From contig NW_022098037.1 in the NCBI RefSeq assembly GCF_002288925.2, positions 7,250,901 to 7,314,900 on the forward strand: 64,000 nt of DNA, in the 5' to 3' direction. This DNA is from Delphinapterus leucas. Lineage: Eukaryota > Chordata > Mammalia > Artiodactyla > Monodontidae. The position numbers and the translations under genes were made by a program. The notes under the pieces were generated by a model. It saw only the letters and a program-made list of their open reading frames with translations, was not told the DNA's origin and ran no database searches. Each line of letters starts with the position of its first letter. Within the stretch, counting starts at the first letter, position 1. Positions 35,041-46,835 of the stretch are shown here, piece by piece.

Positions 35041-36742
35041 TTTTTTTTTACATCTTTATTGGAGTATAATTGCTTTACAATGGTATGTTAGTTTCTGCTT
35101 TATAACAAAGTGAATCAGTTGTACATATACATATGTTCCCATATCTCTTCCCTCTTGCGTCTCCCTCCCTCCCACCCTCCCTATCCCACCCCTCTAGGTG
35201 GTCACAAAGCACCGAGCTGATCTCCCTGTGCTATGCAGCTGCTTCCCACTAGCTATCTGTTTTATGTTTGGTAGTGTATATATGTCCATGCCACTCTCTC
35301 ACTTTGTCACAGCTTACCCTTCCCCCTCCCCATATCCTCAAGTCCATTCTCTAGTAGGTCTTTGTCTTTATTCCTGTCTTACCCCTAGGTTCTTCGTGAC
35401 ATTTTTTTTTTCTTAGATTCCATATATATGTGTTAGCATACGGTATTTGTCTTTCTCTTTCTGACTTACTTCACTCTGTATGACAGACTCTAGGTCCATC
35501 CACCTCACTACAAATAACTCAATTTCGTTTCTTTTTATGGCTGAATAATATTCCATTGTATATATGTGCCACATCCATCTTCTTTATCCATTCATCTGAT
35601 GATGGACACTTAGGTTGCTTCCATGTCCTGGCTATTGTAAATAGTGCTGCAGTGAACATTATGATACATGACTCCTTTTGGATTATGGTTTTCTCAGGGT
35701 ATATGCCCAGTAGTGGGATTGCTGGGTCATATGGTAGTTCTATTTTTAGTTTTGTAAAGAACCTCCATACTGTTCTCCGTAGTGGCTGTATCAATTTACA
35801 TTCCCACCAACAGTGCCACAGGGTTCCCTTTTCTCCACACCCTCTCCAGCATTTATTGTTTATAGATTTTTTGATGATGGCGATTCTGATCAGTGTGAGG
35901 TGATACCTCATTGTAGTTTCGATTTGCATTTCTCTAATGATTAGTGATGTTGAGCATCCTTTCATGTGTTTGTTGAAAATCTGTATATCTTCTTTGGAGA
36001 AATGTATTTAGGTCTTCTGCCCATTTTTGAATTGGGTTGTTTGTTTCTTTGATATTGAGCTGCATGAGCTGTTTGTATATTTTGGAGATTAATCAATCCT
36101 TTGTCAGTTGCTTTGTTTGCAAATATTTTCTCCCATTCTGAGCATTATCTTTTCTTCTTGTTTATGGTTTCCTTTGCTGTGCAAAAGCTTTTAAATTTCA
36201 TTAGGTCCCATTTGTTTATTTTTGTTTTTATTTCCATTTCTCTAGGAGGTGGGTCAAAAAGGATCTTGCTGTGATTTATGTCATAGTGTTCTGCCTATGT
36301 TTTCCTCTAACAGTTTTATAGTGTCTGGCCTTACATTTAGGTATTTAATCCATTTTGAGTTTATTTTTGTATATGGTGTTAGGGAGTGTTCTAATTTCAT
36401 TCTTTTACATGTAGCTGTCCACTTTTCCCAATACCAGTTATTGAAGAGGCTGTCTTTTCCCCATTGTATATTCTTGCCTTCTTTGTCAAAGATAAAGTGA
36501 CCATATGTGCGTGGATTTATCTCTGGGCTTTCTATCCTGTTCCATTGATCTATATTTCTGTTTTTGTGCCAGTACCAGACTGTCTTGATTACTGTAGCTT
36601 TGTAGTGTAGTCTGAAATCAGGGAGCCTGATTCCTCCAGCTCCGTTTTCTTTTCAAGATTGCTTTGGCTCTTCAGGGTCTTTTGTGTTTCCATACAAATT
36701 GTGAAATTTTTTGTTCTACTTCTGTGAAAAATGCCATTGGTA
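35041..36742 (-). mobile_element. LINE-1, 5'-truncated, 3' half of ORF2 and 3' UTR
   Basis: Starts with a T-run and 'acatctttattggagtataa'. ORF2 C-terminal residues on the minus strand at 35965-35519 include [33 protein letters not shown] and [15 protein letters not shown]. It extends 5' to a point equivalent to '...aaaatgccattggtag'. The ORF is broken (for example at 36005 and near the C terminus). No clean target duplication was seen, so some deletion at the target is possible. Confidence 0.9.
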
Positions 36743-37819
36743 GATAATTTATTTTCTTATTCACGAACATGAATACAAAGTACAAAGGTATTTTTCCATA
36801 TTTATTTTGAACTTCTTTAATCTTTTAATGACATTTTGTTGTTTTCTTCATAAAGGTCTTGCTTATCTTTTGTTGCAAGATTTATAATTGTTTATAATTT
36901 AATTATAATTAAGCTCCTTATTTTTAGTTATTATAAATTTTATCTTTTAAAATACCTTTTCTAGCATTATTGCTGGTTTGTACACATGCAGTTGGCTTTT
37001 GTTTAGTGCTCTTATATACAAAAAACTTGTTAAAGTCTTTAATTCCCTAATAATAATAATAATTATTATTTAATTCAATAGTTTATAAATGTATTAACTC
37101 TTTAAGGTTTTCCATGAAGACAGTTGATATAAATAATAAAATAATGACATTTTATTTCCTTCTTGCAAGCGTGTGTGTTTGTGTGTATTTATCTGTGTGT
37201 CTGTCCACGTGTGCGAACAGACTGAAACCTTCTGTAAATGTTGGACATGGAGATAAGATATCTTTGACGTATTACTTATTTTACAGAGAATGCTTTTAAC
37301 TTTTCACCATCGAATATGATGTTTGCTCTAGATTTTTATGTAGACACCCTTTATAACTTGCAGGAAGTTCTTTTCTATTTCTGGCTTACTAATAACTTTT
37401 GTCATGAATTGTTGAATGTTATTGAATACTTTTTCTGTATCTATTGAAACGATCATACTTTTTCTCTTTCAGTGTTTCATTGAGAAAATGAACAGATTTT
37501 TCTCATGTTAAAGCAACCATGTGTTTATGAAACAAATCTTTTAAAATATTATTGTATTCAATTTGGTAATATTTGATTTATATATTTTTCATTTATTATC
37601 ATGAGTGAGATTGATCTGTAATTTCCCTTTCTTCTATTGCCTTTGTCTGCCAAGGCATTAAGGTTGTACTAGCTTCATAAAATGAAGCAGGGGGCAGGGT
37701 TTATTCCTTTTTTTCTTCTCCTGTAAAGTGATGTGGGCTTGGTGTTTTGTTGGTGGGCTTAATGGTTGATTCACTTTTTTCAGAGTTGTAGGAACATTCA
37801 GCTTCTCTGTTTCTTTTTT

Positions 37820-38027
37820 TTTCTTTTTTTTTTTTGTGGTACGCGGGCCTCTCACCGCTGTGGCCTCTCCCGCCATGGAGCACAGGCTCCGGATGCGCAG
37901 GCCCAGCGGCCATGGCTCACAGGCCCAGCCGCTTCGCGGCACGTGGGATCCTCCCGGACCGGGGCACAAACCCGTGCCCCCTGCATCGGCAGGCGGACCC
38001 CCAACCACTGTGCCACCACGGAAGCCC
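37820..38027 (-). mobile_element. CHR SINE, short type, inverted
   Basis: Reverse complement head 'gggcttccgtggtggcacag' and B box 'cgggtttgtgccccgg'; the T-rich tail begins near 37820. Direct repeat 'ctctgtttctttttt' at 37805-37819 and 38028-38042. Confidence 0.93.
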
Positions 38028-38493
38028 CTCTGTTTCTTTTTTAGTTTGTTTTAAGGATTTAAATTTTTATAGAATTTGTCCATTTCTCTTGTTTTCAAAT
38101 ATTCTAGTGTAAAGTTAGTTATGATATTTTCTTCTAAGTTTTTTAAGCCTTGCTTCATCTGTAGTTGTATTTCATTCTAATTATGCTTATTTGTGATCTT
38201 TTGGTCTCTGTCTCTCTCTCCTCTGCCTCTGTAATTTGATCACGCTTGCTATATAGGTTTATCAATTTTGCTGGCCTTTAAAAAACCTTTTGGCTTTGTT
38301 GATCTTCACTATATATTTTTTCTATTTTGTTAATTTCTGCTTTTTATTATTTCTTAAATTTGAGGTTCATTTTACTATTTTTCTAACTTACTAATTTAGA
38401 ATAACTCATTAATATTTAGACTTTTAAAAAATACTGGCATTAAAGATTATACATCTCCCTTTATGTATCATTTTTATTAAGTCCCGCAATTTT

Positions 38494-38613
38494 TTTTTTT
38501 TTTTGGCTGTGCCCTGCAGCATGCGGCATCTTAGTTCCCAGACCAGTGATCGAACCCTTGCCCTATGCGTTGGGAGTGCAGAGTCTTAACCGTTGGATCT
38601 CCAGGGAAATCTC
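38494..38613 (-). mobile_element. CHR-related short SINE, older, inverted
   Basis: Reverse complement 'gagatttccctggagatcc', B box 'gggttcgatcactggtct', with a T-run tail at 38490-38504. Direct repeats 'ttaagtcccgcaattt' (38477-38492) and 'ttaagtcccacagttt' (38614-38629) with two differences. Confidence 0.88.
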
Positions 38614-38997
38614 TTAAGTCCCACAGTTTTGATAGGTAGAATATTCAATGTTTAATTCCAAGTTTTTATAATTTTCATTATTATTTCTTCTTCAACCCGT
38701 TAATTACTTAGATATTTTTAGCATTTAGAATATATGGGAATTGAAACTTTGGGGGAGAGGATACCGAATTCCAAACAAATTGAGTTGTTGTCAGAAATCT
38801 TGTTCTATAAATTATAGAGTAATTGAAATCAGTATTAGGTTGAAGTATTTGCAAGTGATGATTTTCAACTGTTTTTGACATACAAATAGTAATTTCATAT
38901 GGTTCAACATACAGAAACTTGCCTTATGGCCTATGATATCTTTATTTTGTGTAAAAGTTCTGAAAATTCTTGAAAAGCATATGTAGACATTATTTTT

Positions 38998-39347
38998 TTT
39001 AATAAATTTATTTATTTATTTATTTTTGGCTGCAATGGGTCTTCATTGCTGCATGTGGGTTTTCTCTAGTTGTGGCGAGTGGGGGCCTCTCTTCATTGTG
39101 GTGCACGGGCTTCTCATTGTGGTGGCTTCTCTTGTTGTGGAGCATGGGCTCTAGGCATGCAGGCTTCAGTAGTTGTGACATGTGGGCTCAGTAGTTGTGC
39201 TCGTGGGCTCTATAGAGCAGGCTCAGTAGTTGTGGCGAATGGGCTTAGTTGCTCCACGGCATGTGGGATCTTCCTGGACCAGGGATCAAACCCATGTCCC
39301 CTGCATCGGTAGGTGGATTCTTAACCACTACGCCACCAGGGAAGCCC
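38998..39347 (-). mobile_element. CHR SINE, long type, inverted
   Basis: About 350 bp. Reverse complement head 'gggcttccctggtggcgtag', repeated 'caactactgagcc' body and an AAAT-type tail at 39000-39025. Direct repeats at 38980-38997 and 39348-39365 ('tatgtagacattattttt' against 'tatgtatacattattttt'). Confidence 0.93.
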
Positions 39348-39535
39348 TATGTATACATTATTTTTGAAAGCAGGGTTCTGTATGTGTCTAGAGGATGAAA
39401 CATGATAATATGTTGTTCAAATCTTCTGTCTTATTGATTTTTTTGTCTGCATGAACTGTCAGTTACTGAGAGAGATATTTGCAAACCTTTCACTATGATA
39501 ATGGGTTTATCTAATTATATTTGTAGTTTGTAATT

Positions 39536-39738
39536 TTTTTTTTTTTGCGGTACGCGGGCCTCTCACTGCTGTGGCCTCTCCCGTTGCGGAGCACAGGCTC
39601 CAGACGCACAGGCTCAGTGGCCATGGCTCACAGGCCCAGCCGCTCTGCGGCATGTGGGATCTTCCCAGACTGGGGCACGAACCCGTGTCCCCTGCATCGG
39701 CAGGTGGACTCTCAACCACTGCGCTACCAGGGAAGCCC
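39536..39738 (-). mobile_element. CHR SINE, short type, inverted
   Basis: Reverse complement head 'gggcttccctggtagcgcag' to 'gcccgcgtaccgc' and A-tail. Perfect direct repeat 'tgtagtttgtaattttt' at 39522-39538 and 39739-39755, its T-run merging with the tail. Confidence 0.93.
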
Positions 39739-41460
39739 TGTAGTTTGTAATTTTTGCTTCATTTATTTTGAGCTTATGTTATTAGGACATTCAAATTAGA
39801 GATTGTTTTGTCTTTCCCATAAACCAAACTATGTGTCATGACCCTCTCTACGTTTATTAATGTGTTTATTACTATCACCTTTCCTGTATCATCTGTATGT
39901 CTTATATGTGTATGTTGAAAATATCATATAGCTGAATCTGGAATTTTTTATCCGACCTTCTTTGTCTTGGAGAGTTTAGTCCATTTACATTTATTCTGTT
40001 TACTGAATTACTAATATTCAGTACTACTGTCTTCTTTTGTGATTTTTATTTGTTCTAATATGTTTCCTCCTTCCCTTTCTTGCCTTGTGATTTACGTTTA
40101 ATCTATTTCTCATTGTTTTAAAGGGTACCCTAGACATTTTAATATCATCTTCAGTTATTTACATTTAAAGTTAACCAGTATTTTTGTCCTCCTTGCAAAT
40201 AATGTGAAGACCTGAAAATCCTTAACTCTGGTCACCACCATTCCTAATTTGTATGCTATTATTTTCAAAGATTTAAGTTCTATCTTGATTTTTTTAATGA
40301 AACAAATTAGGGATTATTTTATTATTTTATACAGTTAACATTGGTTTAGATTTACCTACAAGTTTACTATTATTTTCCTCACCATTTCCTTTTATATCTG
40401 AGATCTTTTTTTCTTTGGACAATCATTTATCTTCTTTCTGAAGTACATGTTTCTGAAGTATACTAAGTTAGATGCTAACTTAGTGAAGTTCTGTTAATAA
40501 TAAACTAAGCTTTGTTTTGTTTTAATTAAATGTCTCTTGCTATTGAAAATTATTTTCATGACTATAAAATTACTCAGTTGACAATTGTTTTCCCTTAGTA
40601 CTTTATTATTGCTTCAATTCTTCTGGTTTTCATTGTTACTGCAGAGAATTCAGCTATTGGTTTTAATCATGATTCCTTTATATGTAATCTCTGTATTCTA
40701 TCTAGCTGCTTTTAAAATCTTCTCTTTGACTTCATTGTTCTGCAGTTTTACATGATGTGTCTGGGCATGAATTTCTTATAATTTATCCTGGTTTAGGTTC
40801 TTGAATCTGAGGGTTGATGTTTTTCATGAATTCTGGAAAAGTATTAGTTATTATTTCTTTGAATATTTCTTCTCCCCTGTTCTCTTGTTTTTTCTTCTGG
40901 AATTCCCAATAGATATATATTGGGCCTGCCTGCTCACTCTATCCTCCATATCTTATAACCTCTGTTTCCTATTTTTCTCTTTCTCTCTGTGTGCTGCATT
41001 TTAAATAATTTCTTCAGAGTTGTATTCCAGTTCACCAGTACACTTTCACTTGTATTTAATCTGCTGTTTAACCTGTGTATTGAGCTTTGAATTTAACTTC
41101 TTATATTTTTTAAAAGTTCTAGTTGGTTTCTTTTCAGATCTGCCTGGTTCAATTATGGTTTTCTATTTTTTATTCATGTTTTCAATCTATTTTATTGTCT
41201 TAAATCTATTAAACATTTATTTATTTTTATCTTTAAACATTTTATATTTGTACCTAGTTATTCAAGTGTCTCGTATATTTGCTTATTTGATTCTGCAGTT
41301 TGTTACTTCTTCTGATCCTAGCTCATAATGTCTTCTTCATGTGTTTAGTGAATTTTTATTTTGTTCCTGTATTCATTGAGCTGCATCCAAAGGAAAATTT
41401 GAAATTCCTGTGTTTTCTTCTGCCAGGTGCCTGGAGCAGTACCAGTCCAGGACCACTTTA

Positions 41461-41785
41461 TTTTATGGGGTTTTTTTGCCATGTCGGGTCTTATTTGAGG
41501 CATGCGGGACCTTCGTTGCGACATTCTGGATCTTTCGTTGCAGCGTGGGCTGTTCGTTGTGGCATGTGGGCTCTGTAGTTGTGGCACACGAGTTCTAGAG
41601 CGTGTGGGCTCTGTAGTTTGCGGCACATGGGCTCTCTAGTTGAGGCGCGTGGGCCCAGTAGTTGAGGCATAATGGGCTTATTTGCCCTGCAGCATGTGGG
41701 ATCTTAGTTCCCCGACCAGGGATTGAACCTGCGTCCCCTGCATTGGAAGGCAGATTCTTAACCACTGGACCACCAGGGAAGTCCT
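41461..41785 (-). mobile_element. CHR SINE, long type, older, inverted
   Basis: Reverse complement head 'ggacttccctggtggtccag', B box 'caggttcaatccctgg', then a degenerate 'caactacagagccc' body and a poor tail. Direct repeats 'tccaggaccacttta' (41446-41460) and 'tccagggccacttta' (41786-41800) differ at one base. Confidence 0.9.
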
Positions 41786-41891
41786 TCCAGGGCCACTTTA
41801 AACCAAAATTTCTTCTTGCAGTTTTTCAGGCCACAGAGTTAGTGCAAGTACCAAACTAAGCGAGTATTCTTTTGTCATTAGGAGTTCTCTG

Positions 41892-41915
41892 GTGTGTGTG
41901 TGTGTGTGTGTGTGT
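41892..41915. repeat. (GT)n microsatellite
   Basis: Twelve uninterrupted GT units. Confidence 0.92.
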
Positions 41916-42400
41916 AATTCCCCTCCCCCCACCCCCCACTTCTTCTCAGAGCCATTCCTGACACAGGCATGTTTCCTTCTACGGCCCACATGTGCTGTCT
42001 TCTCTTTCAGCACATGTGGGCCATTAAAACCAGGTGCTAAGCCACCAGGAATTCACAGAATCTCTGAGCAAATGCAGGCTCTAATCCTTGTTAACCCCTG
42101 TGGAATATTGCACTTTCTCTTTTCTGGCCTTCTGTGGTTTTTCTTATTTTACCACCAGTCCAGCCATACTTAGCATTTTCAGTTTTTTACTGAGAGGTGT
42201 TCTCTATACAAGTGGTCTGCCATGTTGCTGGAAATGGACGTCTCAATTCGTTCTTTAGTGGAATCTCTGCAAGGGAATTTGAATCCATTTGCACAAAATG
42301 TATATGGTATTGCATATTAAATTATTTCCTTTTAAACTCGTGTTATGGGGCTATATTTCAAATTCTTAAATGGTGCTGTTTAATATTCTGATTTCTTTAA

Positions 42401-43499
42401 ATATATTTGATCAGAGATGGGTGTAGTTAGCTGCTAATTCTCTTGGGGACTATTTAAATCTAATTAGGTACATGTTTCCTGAGAGTGTATTTATAAATAA
42501 AAGACTTCGAAGTCCTCTGACTTCTTTGCTCTTAGGGCTGCCTTATTTTTTTAATGTTGTTAATTGTGCCCTGGTTTTTTTCCCAGGGTATGAACCTGCT
42601 TTGGAGGTGGCTGTTTAATCTAAAAAATTCCTCATTAATGGTAACCTTTTTTCTTAGCTGTTGTTCTGGAAGTGTAATAAATATTAACAATTATGTATTT
42701 TGTTTTAAATTTCCACCAGATGAATTGGTTTGGCTGATCTTCACCCAAAATTGGGACCAAATCCAAACCATTTTGACAGTTTAGAAAACTTAGTTAATGT
42801 TTTCCTTTATTTTGCTTAAATTGTCATAGTCTCTGCACATTATGAGGTTTTCCCATAACCATTTAATTACGGAGATAGTTTCCAGTTTTTTTAAATGATA
42901 ATTTTTTTTAAACATTGGTTACTCTGATGTGCAATGGAGCATAGTAGATTTCTTTTCCATCGATGCTGAAAATTAAGTGTCCCCAAGTGGTAGAAAGGAA
43001 CTTTGAAGAAGAAAAACTATTGCCAGATGGGCTTGGGTGGTTCAGAAAACCTTGGAAAGGCAAAAAGTTTATATCAAATGCAATCTTCATTTTCTGAATA
43101 ACTACTACAAACACCATATATTTGTAAATCACTTTTTTGAAATTCTCTTTCCTTTAATTAACATATCTTTGCCATGTGATGCCAATAAATTCAATGCAAC
43201 CCAAATTAGAGATTGGTCATTATTTTACTTAGAACCATGAATTTCTTAATGGCTAATTTTATGAGTCTTAAAACCAAGATTACTCATTTATATTATCAAA
43301 AGATATAAATAAACTTAGAATTCCTTCTCAAATTTATACAGTGAAAAACCCGTATACCTCCACCTAGATTCTACCATTAATTTATTAGTGTATTTGTTTT
43401 ATTATCTGTCCATCTTTCTATCCCTCTAGTAATCATCTTGTTCTTTTAATGCACTTCAAAATATATTACATACATTAGTACACTTTCCACGAATTACTT
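42401..43499. other. No feature recognised
   Basis: AT-rich intergenic sequence. The left edge may still be L1 5' UTR. No gene or nameable repeat. Confidence 0.4.
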
Positions 43500-44240
43500 C
43501 AACATGCATGTCATTAACTAGCTTTTAATATTTGTTTAGTTTTTTTCTTTTAAGGTAAAATTTACAAAAAATGTACAAATCACAAGTGTATGTTTCCTGA
43601 GTTTTGATAAATGCATATACCTATGTAACCTACACTCAAGATAAGACATTGTCATCACCCCAGAAAGTTATCTCTTGCCTCTTCATAGTTAATTGCCACT
43701 ACTCACCCACCTCCACTCCTCACCCCAACCTTCAGCTCTGAGGAAATCACTGTTGTGATTTTTCCCACTGTGAATTAGTTTTGCCTGTTTTGGAATTATG
43801 CAGTATGTAATCTTTTGTGTAAGGCTTCTTTCACTCAACATGTTTGAGACATGAAGATATCCCCCTATACTTTGTCTAAAAGCTTTTAACTTTTACATTT
43901 AGGTCCTTGATCCACTTCAAATTAATTTTTGTGTGTGGTGTGATTGTGAGGTAGGGATTAAGTTCCTTTTCTCATATGGATGCCAAGCTGTTTAGGCACC
44001 ATTTGTTGAAAAGATTCTCCTTCCCCTATTTTGTTGCTTTGGTGCCTTTATCAAAAATTAAGTGACCAAAAGTACAGACTTATTTTTGGGCCCTCTAATT
44101 TGTTTATTGATCTAACTGGTGCTTATCTCAGTACCATATTATCTTGATTACTGTAGTTTTAGAGTAATATTGAAGTCAAGAGTGTAAATGACTCAACTCG
44201 GTTCATTTTTAAAACTGATTTGGATATTCTGTGTCTCAAC
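43500..44240 (-). mobile_element. Old LINE-1, 3' UTR-like part and ORF2 fragment
   Basis: 43540-43850 resembles an old L1 3' UTR in reverse ('gataaatgcatatacctatg', 'gacattgtcatcacccca'). 43865-44240 is reverse ORF2 ('aggtccttgatccacttcaa', 'ggcaccatttgttgaaaaga', 'ccatattatcttgattactg'). The middle is missing, so this is an internally deleted copy or two joined copies. Confidence 0.65.
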
Positions 44241-44840
44241 AAATTTCATCTTTGAAATCATAGTGTATATTTTCTTATCACACTGGAATTATTAAACTAG
44301 AAATGAATAACAGAAAAATACTAAGACTATCTACAAATGTTTAAATATTAACCAACATACTTTTGAATAATATGTGGTTCAAGAAAACAATCACAATATA
44401 AATTAGAAGATATTTTGAACTGGTGATAATGAAAACACAGCATAACTTGTGGGATTCAGTTAATACGTGCTTATAGGGAAATACATAGCTCTAAAATGCA
44501 TATTTTGGAAAATAAAAAAGATTGGAAACGTCAATGATTTAAGCTTACATCTGAAGGAATTAGTGAAAGAATAGCAAAGTAAACCCAAAGAAAATATAAG
44601 GAATTATTAAATATAAGAGCAGGAATCAATAAAATAGAATGCAATCATACAATAGAAAAATTTAACGAAGCTAAAAGATTAGTAAATTGATGACTTGTAG
44701 CAAGACTGATCAAGAAAGAAGGACACACACAACTAATATCAGGTATGTAAAAAGGGAACATTGCTACAGATCTTATAGACATTAGATAGTATTATGAACA
44801 ACTTTTTGCAAAGAAATTGTCAAATTTAGATGAGATGGAT

Positions 44841-45045
44841 CAAGGATTGGCAAAATGTTTTTCTATAAAGGTCCACATGGTAAATATTCCAGGCTTTGTG
44901 GATTATACAGTTGCATCTGCTCAACTCTTTCACTGCAGCACAAAATCAGCCATGCACAATATGTGATGATTGGGTATGGCTGTGTCCCAGTAAAACTTTA
45001 TTTACAAATATAGACAGCCTGAGGGCCATAGTTTGCTGACCCCTG
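44841..45045. mobile_element. hAT-type DNA transposon fossil
   Basis: A ~205-bp non-autonomous element with imperfect terminal inverted repeats, 'caaggattggcaaa' at the left and 'tttgctgacccctg' at the right. Inside are 'ctgtgtcccagtaaaacttt' and 'ccaggctttgtggattatac', familiar from a common mammalian hAT family. It lies inside the L1 ORF2 fragment. No clean 8-bp duplication remains. Confidence 0.65.
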
Positions 45046-45261
45046 AACTAGACAAATGCTGTAGACAAAGAGACATAAGACTGGCACAAGAAGAAATAGA
45101 AAATCTAAATATTTCTATATCTATTAAGGAAATTGAATCTATAAATTAAAACGCTTTGTCACAAAGAAAACTCTAGGCCCAAATGACTTCGCTGATAAAT
45201 TCTTCCAAACAATAATAACAATCTTACAAAAAGTGTCAGAAAATAAGAAAAGAGGAACAGT

Positions 45262-45868
45262 TTCTGTGTAGGTCTGTAATGTATCAACTTGCCTAGCCTC
45301 AGTTACACTTTCCAAAATTTCTGTCCTTCTAGTTGGAGTGGGCCACAAGAGACATTCTTGTGTGAGATTTGGAGGATAGAAATGAAGCAGCGGCCATTTT
45401 TTAACTCATACATGGTATTGCTTACCTGTCGGCTCACCTGGTTGGCTTGGGGCAGCAGTCAGACCTGCAATTCCCCTGAATCCACTTTCCATTTCTCTGA
45501 CTCCTGGGATATGTGCATGTGTGTAGCTCTGTGATAAAGGGCACTAACTTTCCTGCAGGACATCCATACCATCAATGTCAGATGCAGCAAGATCTGATAA
45601 GAGTTTCAGTCTGTCCTTATTGGTTTCAACTTGCTTGTGGATTCCAGCTTGTCCTTGCTCTTCCCTACCTTACATCCATCTTTCCTTTTCAACTGTTTGA
45701 AGCCCTGTGGACTCCAGCATCAAATGAAAGAATCTTATGAAGACTGCTTAATTAGCTTCCACAGTTGCACAATATCAAATCCCTGTAACAAATCGTGTAT
45801 GTTTATATATAAGTATACATGCATATATGTGTGTGTGGTTCTGTTTCTCTGATTGAATCCTGATACAT
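45262..45868 (+). mobile_element. LTR-like or other ancient insertion in L1
   Basis: The 607 bp that interrupts the L1 has a 3' part ('attagcttccacagttgcac', 'caaatccctgtaac', TA/TG-rich run, 'ggttctgtttctctgattga') resembling a known ancient mammalian LTR. Family not assigned; '+' refers to that 3' part. Confidence 0.4.
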
Positions 45869-46194
45869 TTACTTACTCTTTTTATGAGTCTAGCATAAAC
45901 TTGGTACCAAAACCTGACCAGGATGTTATAAGAAGGGAAAATTATAGGCCAATCTTTCTCACGAACATAGATGTAAAAATTCTAAACAAAATATTATCAA
46001 ACAATCCAGTTATATGAAAAAGGTCACCTTTCACGACGAGATGAAGTTTATTTCGGCATTGTAACGTGGTTTAACTTTTTAAAACATCAATTAAATTCAG
46101 CAAATTAAATGAATAAAGGAGAAAAGAAATGATCGTCTCAATAAATGAAGAAAAGCACAGTGATCAGCTGTGTCCAGTGCTGCTGGGTGAGTAA

Positions 46195-46790
46195 GATGAG
46201 AACTGAGAATTTATCTTTGATTTGGACACGTGCTAGCCACTGGTGACCTTAATGAAGTTTCTCAGTGACTCTGGTAGAGACCAAATCCCAATAGGAGAGG
46301 ATTTAAGAAAGAATGGGAAGAGAATAAGTGGCAATGGTGAATATAAGCAATATGCCAACAGTTTACACTGAGGAATGCAGAAAAATTGGGCTGCAGGCAG
46401 AAAAGGGTGTGGTGTCAAGGGAAGATTTCTTTTTAAAATGGAAGACATTATAGCATGGTGATAAGCAAGAGAAAGAAGTGGCATGCTGAATTTGTGGGAC
46501 TGAACTAACAGGAGGTTTTACAAGCTATTGACTGGAGTAAAAATGAGATTCATTCCCATTCCCAACACTTAAGTATGTGTGGTGGTAAAAAGATCACTGA
46601 AGTGGAGAAGGCCAGAAGGGTGTTGATTACGCAGAAGAGTGGAAAGGGAGGAGAGGGGAAGCACAGAGCCATTTGGAGATGAGAGTGTGTGGGAGATAGA
46701 TGACTAGAGGGGCTCGTATTTGGATGGAGAGCAAGGATGACGGTATATGGAGTGGTAGATTTGTCTGGCAAGAGAATTAGTCCTGGTGTT
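46195..46790 (-). mobile_element. Possible CR1-clade (L2-type) fossil
   Basis: Purine-rich text typical of ancient mammal-wide repeats ('agaaagaagtggcatgctga', 'aggggctcgtatttggatgg'). Assignment is weak. Confidence 0.3.
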
Positions 46791-46804
46791 TCCTTAGAAA
46801 GGGG

Positions 46805-46832
<28 letters not shown>
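46805..46832. repeat. (TC)n microsatellite
   Basis: Fourteen uninterrupted TC units, preceded by 'ggggtc'. Confidence 0.93.

Positions 46833-46835
<3 letters not shown>

Larger units (their letters stand above)
33800..42400 (-). mobile_element. One old LINE-1 (~5 kb) broken into many pieces by younger insertions
   Basis: Outside the nested elements the text follows a single old L1 read from 3' to 5'. In order: 3' end ('ggaattgctgggtcttgg') at 33800-34484 and 34896-35040; ORF2 reverse-transcriptase region at 36743-37819 and 38028-38493; ORF2 at 38614-38997 and 39348-39535; endonuclease and ORF2 start near 39960 ('gtccatttacattta'); ORF1 at about 40560-41460; probable 5' UTR 41801-42400. Consecutive pieces keep collinear order, so I infer one element. 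It is heavily decayed. Nested: L1 34504-34876, L1 35041-36742 and SINEs at 37820, 38494, 38998, 39536 and 41461. Confidence 0.72.
44360..46160 (+). mobile_element. Old LINE-1 ORF2 fragment, split by a hAT element and an LTR-like element
   Basis: Plus-direction ORF2 phrases run in order across the two insertions: 'gcaggaatcaataaaataga' and 'caagactgatcaagaaaga' before 44841; 'ctagacaaatgctgtaga', 'gcccaaatgacttcgctg' and 'aattcttccaaacaataa' at 45048-45260; 'cttggtaccaaaacctgacc', 'ttataggccaatctttctc' and 'gatcgtctcaataaatg' at 45869-46160. Order and spacing fit one ancient element. Confidence 0.72.

Noticed and set aside
34504..35410. Two similar direct blocks as a local tandem duplication
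   Set aside because: They are two independent L1 3' ends in the same orientation, and the first has its own 19-bp target duplication.
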